Source of the DNA: CAVZBW01 sp963778465
Lineage (GTDB): Bacteria; Actinomycetota; Acidimicrobiia; Acidimicrobiales; RAAP-2
DNA length: 64,000 bases
Assembly: GCA_963778465.1 (NCBI GenBank)
Contig: CAVZUK010000003.1
Location: 1,674,001 to 1,738,000, forward strand
Direction: 5' to 3'
Part shown: piece after piece, positions 38,147 through 45,718 of the stretch
How positions within the stretch are numbered: the stretch's first letter is position 1
Layout of the letters: every line of letters starts with the position of its first letter
Notes under the pieces: generated by a model
Databases searched by the model: none
What the model was told of the DNA's origin: nothing
The model's input: only the letters and a program-made list of their open reading frames with translations
Program-made: the position numbers and the translations under genes

Positions 38147-38953
38147 TCAAACGCGCCGCTGGCGCGACCTCGGCACGTGCGGCTCCGGCGGGGTGTCGCC
38201 GAGGGCGGGCTTCTCGTTGCTCCGGTAGGACTCGCCTTCGATGACGAGCTCCCACGCGGCGCTCTTCATCCGGCCGACGGCGGACTGGGCGAGCAGGGGA
38301 TCGGCCATGACGCTCAGCCATTCAACCGGGTCCCTGTTCGACGTCAGGACCGTGGCCGCAGAGCGGTGGCGCTCGACCACGAGCTCGTAGATGTCGGCCG
38401 TCTCTTGGACTCCGAGCGCAGTCAGTGCGAAGTCGTCGATGATCAACAGGTCCACTCCGATGAGCTTGCGCATCTCTTGGTCGTGGGAGGCATCGAGACG
38501 CGCCGCCTTCAAGCGCTTGTGCAGCTTCTCGGCCCGCTCGAAGTGGACGCTGATGCGCCGACGGCAGGCGACGTGCCCGAGGGCGGTGGCCATGAAGGTC
38601 TTGCCCACGCCGACTGGGCCGAGGATGAAGGCGTTGCGGGCTTGCTCGACGAAACGCATGGAGACGAGCTCGGACCACACCTCGTGGTCGTAGGTGACCT
38701 TGGCGTCGTCGTCCCAGGCTTCGAGCACCATGTGTGGGTCGAGGTGGGCGGCACGCGCCCGGCGCCCGGCCGAGTCGGCGTCGCGGCGGGTCGCCTCGTC
38801 GCAGAGGAGCTGCTCCAAGAACTCGGGGTGGCTCAAGCCGTGGGTCTTGGCCAGAGCCAGGCGCTCGGGCAAGGTGTCGAGCAATCGGCCGAGCTTCAGC
38901 TTGCGCATGAGCACCTTGAGCTCGGGGGAGACGGCCGGAGCCGGGGCGCTCAT
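38147..38953 (-). CDS. istB: IS21 helper ATPase IstB
   Basis: The 268-residue AAA+ protein has Walker A ILGPVGVGKTFMATALGHVA, Walker B DLLIIDDFALTALG, and sensor residues in VLTSNRDPVEW. The N-terminal helical domain (LKVLMRKLKLGRLLDTLPER) is typical. It assists IstA in transposition and target immunity. Its ATG overlaps the istA stop (ATGA). Confidence 0.94.
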   Translation of the reverse strand: MSAPAPAVSPELKVLMRKLKLGRLLDTLPERLALAKTHGLSHPEFLEQLLCDEATRRDADSAGRRARAAHLDPHMVLEAWDDDAKVTYDHEVWSELVSMRFVEQARNAFILGPVGVGKTFMATALGHVACRRRISVHFERAEKLHKRLKAARLDASHDQEMRKLIGVDLLIIDDFALTALGVQETADIYELVVERHRSAATVLTSNRDPVEWLSVMADPLLAQSAVGRMKSAAWELVIEGESYRSNEKPALGDTPPEPHVPRSRQRRV

Positions 38954-40518
38954 CGACCCTGCGCCTTGGTCGAGGAGAACTCGGATGCGTCGCGCTGGAA
39001 ACGGCCCTGGACGACGACCCCGCCACCGGGCGCAGAAGGGACGGCATCGGGTTCTTTGTCCTCCCGGGCGCGCTCCAACATGCGGGCGATGATGTTGACG
39101 TCGACGGCCTCTGCGTCGAGCGCCCGGCGGCAGGCCCGGTCGAGCCGTGCCGATCCCCACTTGTCGCCCAGGCCGACCAGCCGATAGACCCGACGCATCT
39201 TGGTCCACGGCAACGGCGTGTCCAAGATGGCCCGGGCGTAGGCGGCGACCGACGGTCCGTGGGCGGCGGCCAGGCGGGTGAGCGATTCCACGTCGCGGGT
39301 GGCGTAGATGCCCTTGCCCGGCGGGAAGTCCGCGGGGTCGGTCGAGCGCTGACCAGGGCCGACACGGGGATGCACCTTCACCAGCCCGCCTCGCAGGTAG
39401 AGCTTCACGCTGGTCGAGTCCCGCCGGGCCCGAAGCGTCTGTCCGACCAGGGTGTAGCTCGCCGAGTACAGAGCCTTGGCCACCTGGACGTGGCAGTCCC
39501 GGTGGAGCTTCGGGTCGGACCACACCGGGGTGTCGAAGGGAGTCCCGGGGGCGGGCAGCAGGAGAGGGCCTTCCTCCACGGCGAACGACTCGGCCGGCCG
39601 GCACTGGGTGGTGCCGTGGATCCGCAGACCGGCCGTCGTGGCGCACCACGTCTCGGCCCGTGCCCGGCAGTCGGCCAGGTCGACAAAGCTCTCGCCGGCG
39701 AAGAAGTTCTTCTGCACGTAGTTGACGACCCGCTCCACTCTCGGCTTGTCGGTGGGGGTCCGCACCCGGGCGGGGTCGATCAGAAAGCCGCGAGCCTGGG
39801 CGTACTCCAAGAACACGTCGTTGAACCGGGGCGCCGTGTTCTCCGCCACGATGACGACTGAGCGCATGTTGTCGGGAATGACGACGGGGAACACCCCACC
39901 GAGGAAGCCCCACGCCGCTTCGAAGCCGCGGATGACCTCTTCGGTGCTCTGGAGGAACGTGGGCCACACGAACTGGTGCCGGCTGAAGCAAGCCGTGAAG
40001 ATGAGCCCGTGGCACACCCGCCGGCGGCCTCCGTCAGGGACGAGCCCGAGCCTGCCGAAGTCCACCTGCAGCTCTATCCCGGGCGACGGGTCGTCGACGC
40101 GCACGGTCGTCGTCCGGCGCCCCGCCCCGCAACGCTCGACCGAGAAGCGCGCCAAGGTGCGGTGGGGGACGACGACGCCCTTGCGTTCGAGGAGGATCCC
40201 GATCTTGACGACCGTGAGACCGTCGGTCACCCATTTCTTGATCTGCTCCTCCTCGGCGAGGAGCGACCTCCACGCCCCGCTATGGCCGTCGGTGCGGTGC
40301 GGCCGGACCGCCTCGACCAGCCGGCCCACCAGCTCGTCGGTCAGCTGCCCCTCACCGCCGGTGCGGTCGACGCCGAGCCGGACTGCCGCCGCGATGTAGC
40401 GCCTCGCCGTCTTGCGGTCAACGCCGACCGCCCGGGCGATGGTGCGCTCGCCCTCACCGCGCAACCACCGTCTGAGCGCCTCTCGTATCTGGACCACCGT
40501 GACCTCCCTGAACGCCAT
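38950..40518 (-). CDS. istA: IS21 transposase IstA
   Basis: The 522-residue transposase has an N-terminal HTH region (VVQIREALRRWLRGEGERTI, ARAVGVDRKTARRYIAAAVR), an rve core with catalytic acids in IELQVDFGRLGLVPD and FPVVIPDNMRSVVIV, and ARGFLIDPARVRTPTDKPRVER ending in the Glu region. Complete and probably active. It precedes istB in the order usual for IS21. Confidence 0.94.
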   Translation of the reverse strand: MAFREVTVVQIREALRRWLRGEGERTIARAVGVDRKTARRYIAAAVRLGVDRTGGEGQLTDELVGRLVEAVRPHRTDGHSGAWRSLLAEEEQIKKWVTDGLTVVKIGILLERKGVVVPHRTLARFSVERCGAGRRTTTVRVDDPSPGIELQVDFGRLGLVPDGGRRRVCHGLIFTACFSRHQFVWPTFLQSTEEVIRGFEAAWGFLGGVFPVVIPDNMRSVVIVAENTAPRFNDVFLEYAQARGFLIDPARVRTPTDKPRVERVVNYVQKNFFAGESFVDLADCRARAETWCATTAGLRIHGTTQCRPAESFAVEEGPLLLPAPGTPFDTPVWSDPKLHRDCHVQVAKALYSASYTLVGQTLRARRDSTSVKLYLRGGLVKVHPRVGPGQRSTDPADFPPGKGIYATRDVESLTRLAAAHGPSVAAYARAILDTPLPWTKMRRVYRLVGLGDKWGSARLDRACRRALDAEAVDVNIIARMLERAREDKEPDAVPSAPGGGVVVQGRFQRDASEFSSTKAQGR

Positions 40519-40800
40519 GGGGCCTCCTCCGCCTCAGCTTCGGAGGCCCAGCCGAATGTCTCTTCGGCCGGCGTCGGTGGATGGTCAGGGTGGTCCCATA
40601 ACTGGCAACGAGGGTGGTCCCATGCCACTGGCAAAACCAGCGGCTACCTGGTCCCATGTCGCTGGCAAGCGACACGACAGTCGGCGAGCTCACTCGATCT
40701 GACTGACCGCCACCGGGGATCACGTCTCATATCCCCACCACTCGGCGGGACGCGGCCGTGGCCGCCGGACCCCACTCATTTCCGAAGGGCCAGATAACCC

Positions 40801-41025
40801 TTCCGACCCAGTGCCTTCCCTGGCAACGTCAGAGTGATTGCTGTCGTCGACGGGGGCGCTGCCCTCGAGTCTTTTGACCCACGTGCCGACCACGCCGAGC
40901 TTCGAGGCAAGGGAGTGGATGTCGATGCCGACGTCACGGGTGGGGACGGCACGGTTCCATTGCTTTTCTTCTTTCGAGACAACAATGGGAACCAGCTCAT
41001 GATCGTCGAAACGCAAGAGGCCTAA
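40801..41025 (+). pseudogene. C-terminal fragment of a VOC (glyoxalase/bleomycin-resistance) family protein
   Basis: The C-terminal half of a VOC-fold protein is readable: DPRADHAELRGKGVDVDADV and LLFFFRDNNGNQLMIVETQ, the last containing the metal-ligand Glu. The N-terminal half is absent, and the fragment begins right after the ISL3-type cassette. The joined left flank of the cassette does not supply a matching N-terminus. Confidence 0.65.
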
Positions 41026-41104
41026 GCGGCAGGAGCCGCAGCGAGAATGGAGTCCGCCGAAGGGCCGATGGACGTAGGCCTCGCCAGCCGGCCGTTGGAT
41101 CAGG

Positions 41105-41423
41105 TCAGGCCTCAAGAATTTGCTTGAGCTTCTGGCAACTCTGTGGCACCTCTTTGCGGGCCTGCCTAACCCCCATCGGGGCGAGGAACTTTCCGACTCC
41201 CTGTCCATGGAAATCGAGCCGGATGGTGACTCGTGAGCGTGGTGGGTCGTTCAGCGGCACCACTTCGACCTGCGCGTCGGCCCGGATTGGTCCGTCGATC
41301 CCATGGATGGCCCAGCGGCGGGGAGAGTCGAGTTCGGCCAGCTTCGAGGTTGACGTGCACTCCCTCCCGCCGATCTTTCGGGTCATCTTGCACAATGAGC
41401 CCACCTTCGGGTCAGATCCTTGA
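41105..41423 (-). pseudogene. 5'-truncated SRPBCC (polyketide cyclase/START-like) protein
   Basis: The C-terminal ~100 residues of an SRPBCC-fold protein are visible: CKMTRKIGGRECTSTSKL, DSPRRWAIHGIDGPIRADAQ and RSRVTIRLDFHGQGVGKFL, then ARKEVPQSCQKLKQILE. The normal N-terminal strand and helix are missing, and the upstream sequence has no homologous part. It is probably a remnant. Confidence 0.65.
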
Positions 41424-41511
41424 AGTGAACCCCACTGGACGAGTCGACCGAGGAACCCAGGGTCAGCTCCTACCGGTCCTACCGGCGGCTGGTGTGGCGC
41501 TGGATTTGGCG

Positions 41512-41745
41512 TTAGCGCTCGATGAAGATGCACTCCCCGGGGCACTCCTCAGAGGCCTCCACTACGGCATCATCGAGGTCGTCGGGAACCAAGGCCATGG
41601 CAGCAGAACCACCCGGGTCATTCTTGACGTCCTCCCCTTCCTTGACGTAGGCAAGCCCGTCGTCAAGCAGGGTGAATACCGCAGGGGCGATCTCCTCACA
41701 GAGTCCGTCCCCGGTACACAGATCCTGATCGATCCAGACCTTCAT
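41512..41745 (-). CDS. small single-cluster ferredoxin
   Basis: The 77-residue acidic ferredoxin has Cys10 and Cys16 (DLCTGDGLCEEIAP) and a C-terminal CPGECIFIE block with Cys68 and Cys72. This matches the short [3Fe-4S]/[4Fe-4S] ferredoxins that often serve actinobacterial P450s or other oxygenases. No P450 is present nearby. The gene has the same orientation as WhiB upstream, with a ~90-bp gap. Confidence 0.9.
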   Translation of the reverse strand: MKVWIDQDLCTGDGLCEEIAPAVFTLLDDGLAYVKEGEDVKNDPGGSAAMALVPDDLDDAVVEASEECPGECIFIER

Positions 41746-41837
41746 TCCTCGACCTTCACGCCCTCTCGGTCCTTTCTAGTCCACAGCAGACCATACGTCG
41801 GTCGGAAAATTTCCGGTTCAAGAACACCCCGACACCG

Positions 41838-42125
41838 TCACCGCTTTTGCAGTACGCCGAGTTGGCCGACCTCAGCTGGCCCGGCTGTGCCCTGGGCAAT
41901 GAGCGGCCGTTGCCTTGGTGTCCGGCCGCCCCACATGCCGTACCGCTCGCCCTTACCGGCTGTGACGCATTCGGCCTGAACTGGGCAAGTGGCACAGATA
42001 GCCTGACCGTCCTTGTAGCTCACGTGGCCGTGGTCACTCTTCGGGTACCACCATGAGACGGGTTTCCCCCGACAGGCAGCCAGAGCACGCCACGTCGGAC
42101 GGCTCGGCAGATTGGTCACGGTCAT
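41838..42125 (-). CDS. WhiB-family iron-sulfur transcriptional regulator
   Basis: The 95-residue protein starts at the ATG giving TVTNLPSRPTW. Four cluster cysteines are Cys18, Cys44, Cys47 and Cys53 (AICATCPVQAECVTAG), followed by the turn RYGMWGGRTPRQR that contacts sigma factor/DNA. WhiB proteins are specific to actinobacteria and their phages and bind a [4Fe-4S] cluster. The longer upstream frame lacks WhiB character and is not used. Confidence 0.93.
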   Translation of the reverse strand: MTVTNLPSRPTWRALAACRGKPVSWWYPKSDHGHVSYKDGQAICATCPVQAECVTAGKGERYGMWGGRTPRQRPLIAQGTAGPAEVGQLGVLQKR

Positions 42126-42289
42126 TGGGACCAGCCTAAGGATCGAGTTCCCTCTTGGAAGCGGTGCAAGACCACCCAGCGCTGCCGGCCCCGCATGTAC
42201 TGGAACATCGGCGGGGTGGTGGCTGATAGCGACGCTCATTCGCCTCCCCCGCAGCAAACCTGGGACCGGCGCTGCTCAGTTCCCAGGTT

Positions 42290-42403
42290 CCAATAGATGT
42301 CCTTCTGCTCGTGGCCATCTATGGAGGACCCCATCATCGACAAGGCGAGGGGACTCGGGGCCCCCACTTGGCCACATGTCGGTCCGGGATCGACGAATCT
42401 TGG
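42290..42403 (+). repeat. dispersed ~115-bp intergenic repeat, copy 2
   Basis: Homologous to the copies at 26,517 and 53,698. ATAGATG (42293-42299) pairs with CATCTAT (42316-42322). In copy 3 the same stem reads ATAGGTG/CACCTAT, a compensatory change. A 9-bp hairpin AACCTGGGA/TCCCAGGTT lies just upstream at 42257-42289. The repeat ends 32 bp before an IS3-type element. Confidence 0.8.
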
Positions 42404-42435
42404 TTCGAGTCCTGCCGGCGGCGCACACCCCTCTG

Positions 42436-44006
42436 TGTCAACCTTCAGTGAGGCAGATCGAGCTGCTGATTCATTGAACTGAGGGCGGGGAAATGGAGCC
42501 CCGAAATGACCACGACAATCAACCACTCTGACGACACGCGCCACCATGCTGGTGCGATGGACGACACCACTGACCCCGATCCCGAGGTCCCCGAACGGGC
42601 CGAGTGGGCCACGCCGGTTCCCTGCCGCCTACAAGGCGAGGATCCTGGCCGAGTACGACACGCTGGGCAAGGCCGAGAAGGGAGCGCTTCTCCGCCGGGA
42701 GGGCCTCTACTCCTCCCTCCTCACCGAGTGGCGCCGTCAGCGCGACCGTGGAGCCGAAGAGGCCCTGGCCCGACCGGCCGGGCGCCAGGTCGCCGACCCC
42801 CGGGACAAAGAGATCGCCCGGCTGAAGAAGGACAAGGAGCGGCTCGACCGGCGAACTGGACAAGGCCAGGAAGGTCATCGAGGTCCAGGGAAAACTCTCG
42901 GCGCTGTTGGAGGAGCTCGCCACCGACAGCGAGCCGGACGAGAGAGGCGAGACGAAGTGATCGACGAGGCCATCGAACGAACTGACGCCGGTGGTCGGGG
43001 TGCGGGCCGCCTGCGCGGCGCTCGGTGAGAGCCGGGCCCGTCACTACCGCCGGCACCGCAAGTCCCCGGCCCCACCCAAGCCCGAGCGGGTGGCCACCCC
43101 CCAGCCCCGGGCCCTCAGCGAGGTCGAGAGGAAGGAGATCCGCCGCGTCCTCAACAGCGCCGAGCACGCAGACGAGGCGCCGGCCACCGTCTACGCCAAG
43201 CTCCTCGACGAGGGCGTCTACCTGGGTTCGGTCTCCACCATGTACCGGGTCCTCCGCGAGCACGACGAGGTGGGTGACCGCCGACGCCATGCCACCCACC
43301 CGGCCCAGGTGAAACCCGAGCTGGTGGCCACGCGACCCAACGAGGTCTACAGCTGGGACATCACCAAGCTCCACGGCCCGGCCAAGTGGACCTACTACTA
43401 CCTGTACTCGATCATCGACATCTACAGCCGCTACGTGCCCGGGTGGATGCTGGCCCGAGCCGAACGGGCCAGCCCTGGCCGAGGCCCTCATGGCCGAGAC
43501 CATCGACAAGCAGGGCATCGGAGCGGGCGAGCTCACCATCCACTCCGACCGGGGATCACCGATGATCGCCAAACCGGTGGCCCACCTGCTGGCCGACCTC
43601 GGCGTCACCAAGTCCCACAGCCGACCGCATACGAGCAACGACAATCCCTACTCGGAGAGCCACTTCCGGACCCTCAAGTACCGGCCGGACTTTCCCGAAG
43701 ACCTTCGGCTCCTTCGAGGACGCCCACGCCCACTGCGGTCGGTTCTTCGACTGGTACAACGACGACCACCGGCACTCGGGCATCGGGTTCCACACCCCGG
43801 CCGACGTCCACTACGGACGAGCGGAGCTGATCCGAGAACAGCGCGGCCAGGTGCTCAGCGCCGCCTACGCCGCCCACCCCGAGCGGTTCGTCCGCAAGGC
43901 CCCCACGCCTCCGGAGCTACCGACCGTGGCGTGGATCAACCGACCCGAGGAGGCAACGACGACGGCACAGTGATTACCCAAACTTTCTGTCTCACAAAGG
44001 TTGACA
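42436..44006 (+). mobile_element. degenerate IS3-family element
   Basis: Ends TGTCAACCTT...GTGAGGCAGA (left) and, inverted, TGTCAACCTTTGTGAGACAG (right) form terminal repeats. About 1.57 kb. I see no clear target duplication. The transposase reading frames inside are broken at several points. Confidence 0.75.
42593..43973 (+). pseudogene. IS3-type transposase orfA/orfB, multiple frameshifts
   Basis: The orfA part is read as FPAAYKARILAEYDTLGKAE and GLYSSLLTEWRRQRDRG, then shifts near 42856 to ELDKARKVIEVQGKLSALLE. The orfB part from ~42991 has RAACAALGESRARHYRRHRK, YSWDITKLHGPAKWTYYYLY, IHSDRGSPMIAKPVAHLLAD and SNDNPYSESHFRTLKYRPDF (DDE core). It then changes frame near 43475 and again near 43700 (FFDWYNDDHRHSGIGFHTP). 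At least three frame changes make it inactive. Confidence 0.8.
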
Positions 44007-44131
44007 GGCGCCGCACTGAGCTCCGAGGGATAAGGGATAAGGCCGCCGAAATGCCGCACCCCCCTTACCCCAGCCGCCGGTCGAGGGTCCGCTCCGGGGT
44101 CGCGCACTGGGAGCCGATCACTTCACAACGA

Positions 44132-45244
44132 TCACCCGAGCGGTGAGGAGCGCTGCTCCATCACGATGACTCCCCGGGTCACCCGGCCCTTGTCGAGGTC
44201 CTCGAGAGCCTGCGGCGCATCGTCGATCGCATAGTGGGCGTCGAGGATGCCGGCGAGGTTCAGCCGACCTTGCATGCAGAGTTCGACGAACTCCGGGAGA
44301 TGTCGCCGGGGATGGATCGAACCGCCATAGGTGCCGGTCAAGATCCGCTGTCGCAGCAGGACCCGGGTGTCGATGGTGATCTCGACCGAACCGAGCGCCC
44401 GCCCGATCACCAAGCAGGTGCCGCCGGGGCGGGTCGCTTCGATCACCTGATCAAGGGTTCCACTGACGCCGACCGCGTCAAAGCCATAGTCAGCCCCCCG
44501 ACCGTTGGTGAGCTCCAAGACAGTGGCCACCGGATCGGTCGTCGAGGCGTCGACACCGTGCGTGGCCACCCCCAGCTCGATGGCCTTGTCCACCTTGTGC
44601 CCCAACAGGTCCGTCGCGATGACCGTGGTTGCGCCGCAAAACCGCGCTCCCATCATCGTCGAGAGACCGACTCCACCCGAGCCCACCACCACCGCGGTCG
44701 CTCCCGGCGTGACCCGAGCTCGAACCATGGCCGCTCCAAGACCGGTTCCGATGCCACAGGCCAAGCCACAAACGACATGTGGAGGCGCGTCGTCGCGAAT
44801 CGGCACGACGAAGCGTTCGGGCACGATCGCCCGCTCCGCGTAGGAACCTTGATAGTGGAGCGTGTGGATCGGACCGCCACGCCACGACAATCTGGTCGTT
44901 CCATCCAGCATGGTTCCGGTGAACATCGGCGTGCGCTCGCAAAGTGCGGGTTCACCTCGCAGGCACTGGTAACACTGCTCGCACGGTCCGAGGATCGAGC
45001 ACAACACTTGATCTCCCACGTTCACCGTGTTCACACCGGGCCCCACCTCGAGAACCCGGCCCGCAGCCTCGTGGCCGAGGACGATCGGATAGGGCACGGC
45101 GACGGCGCCGGTGGCGAAATTGAGGTCGGTGTGACAGACACCGACCGCCGACACCTCGATCTTGACCTCTCCGACCGATGGGGACGGATCGTCGATGTCC
45201 TCGACTCGGACATCGCCGGGCCCATGGCACACGACCGCCTTCAT
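44132..45244 (-). CDS. zinc-dependent alcohol dehydrogenase (class III / NDMA- or mycothiol-type)
   Basis: The 370-residue MDR-family enzyme has catalytic zinc ligands Cys37 (VGVCHTD) and His58-Glu59 (GHEAAG). Four structural-zinc cysteines are Cys88, 91, 94 and 102 (CEQCYQCLRGEPALC). The Rossmann motif is VVVGSGGVGLSTMMGA. The sequence resembles the actinobacterial group containing S-(hydroxymethyl)mycothiol and NDMA-dependent dehydrogenases. Substrate is undecided. Its ATG is at 45244 and it stands alone among mobile elements. Confidence 0.9.
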   Translation of the reverse strand: MKAVVCHGPGDVRVEDIDDPSPSVGEVKIEVSAVGVCHTDLNFATGAVAVPYPIVLGHEAAGRVLEVGPGVNTVNVGDQVLCSILGPCEQCYQCLRGEPALCERTPMFTGTMLDGTTRLSWRGGPIHTLHYQGSYAERAIVPERFVVPIRDDAPPHVVCGLACGIGTGLGAAMVRARVTPGATAVVVGSGGVGLSTMMGARFCGATTVIATDLLGHKVDKAIELGVATHGVDASTTDPVATVLELTNGRGADYGFDAVGVSGTLDQVIEATRPGGTCLVIGRALGSVEITIDTRVLLRQRILTGTYGGSIHPRRHLPEFVELCMQGRLNLAGILDAHYAIDDAPQALEDLDKGRVTRGVIVMEQRSSPLG

Positions 45245-45460
45245 AGCAGGGCAGTCAGGCTATCCCACTCATCGGCTCGGCACTGCTGCTTGAGCCGTGA
45301 TCTGCGAGAGGCTCGAGTCAAGGTTCTGCGGTTGGTGTCGCGTGACCCAACCGTGACCCTGGCGTAGGTCGTCAGGGTATCCAGCGGTGGGCACGGGAGA
45401 GCAGAAACGTCCCTCATCTGGAAAGTCTCGGGAACCCGCAGGTCGGGCAACCCGTCGAGG

Positions 45461-45509
45461 AACGTTCGCAACGTAGAAGTCGGCGGTTCGAGTCCGCTCA
45501 CCTCCACCA
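45461..45509 (+). other. 3' half of a tRNA gene (remnant, possible attachment-site scar)
   Basis: A clean T-arm (GGCGG TTCGAGT CCGCT) is followed by CACCTCC, a discriminator A and encoded CCA. The matching 5' acceptor GGAGGTG and a D-arm are absent in the 100 bp upstream. Such 3' tRNA ends are left or carried by integrating elements. The antisense of this stretch gives a protein-like frame that is spurious. Confidence 0.7.
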
Positions 45510-45718
45510 CCTCCGTGACCAGCGGTGACGACTTCGGCGAGACGACAGTGCGCGAACCGCAGCGACGGCAATAGCTAACCCACCGAGGGGCTGCGAAGGC
45601 GAGAAGGCGCCTGGTGTCGTCCAACCGTGTCGAGCCTGGACCGACCGCCCCTCAAGCGGTAGCGGAGCTCGGGCGGTGAGCTCGACGAGTTCTGACGGCC
45701 GCTACGTAATGGTCGTCA

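Larger units (their letters stand above)
38042..40674 (-). mobile_element. IS21-family element (istA-istB)
   Basis: Terminal repeats TGTCGCTTGCCAG (left) and CTGGCAAGCGACA (right) bound 2.63 kb. Flanking CGAC at 38038-38041 and 40675-40678 is a 4-bp duplication. Inside each end the subterminal repeat GGTGGTCCCATG...TGGCAA recurs two or three times, typical of IS21 transposase binding sites. It lies near the 3' end of the IS256 transposase gene. Confidence 0.9.
35575..40706 (+). pseudogene. IS256-family transposase, split by two insertions, one stop and one frameshift
   Basis: The gene is reconstructed from 35575-35893, 37157-38041 and 40679-40706. It restores a ~410-residue Mutator-type transposase: ELIEAELTSSIGADRYERTE, NERNGHRGRLLTTKAGDVEL, LYAVVM joined to EAYVQGVSTRAVDDLVGAL, FPYVWLDGTYLHVR (first catalytic Asp), LAIADQHAGL, and WSTNPLERLNKELKRRYRVV (Glu), ending VGELTRSD. 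A TAG at 37492 follows RNL, and one base is missing near 37613 (FAR/NLLATVPKG). The frame is kept across both insertions once these are removed, so they hit a once-intact gene. Confidence 0.88.
35459..40757 (+). mobile_element. IS256-family element interrupted by IS110 and IS21
   Basis: Terminal repeats are CGTCCCGCCGAGTGGTGGGG at the left and its inverse at the right. The 8-bp duplication GTGGCCGC lies at 35451-35458 and 40758-40765, normal for IS256. Removing the two nested elements leaves about 1.40 kb, the usual size. It interrupts the ISL3-type cassette. Confidence 0.88.
34658..40791 (+). mobile_element. non-autonomous ISL3-type cassette carrying a DUF1059 gene, split by IS256
   Basis: Left end GGCACTTCGGATTTGAGCGG and, inverted, right end GGCCCTTCGGAAATGAGTGG are ISL3-type terminal repeats. 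Exact 8-bp duplications AGATAACC flank them (34650-34657 and 40792-40799). Removing the nested IS256 and its duplication leaves about 827 bp with a small DUF1059 gene and no transposase. This is a mobile cassette that would need an ISL3 transposase in trans, such as that of the 26.6-kb element. Confidence 0.85.

Noticed and set aside
45241..45624. Minus-strand frame encoding LEPPTSTLRT-like sequence
   Set aside because: It is the antisense of a tRNA 3' half. Such peptides are common artefacts of tRNA antisense strands.
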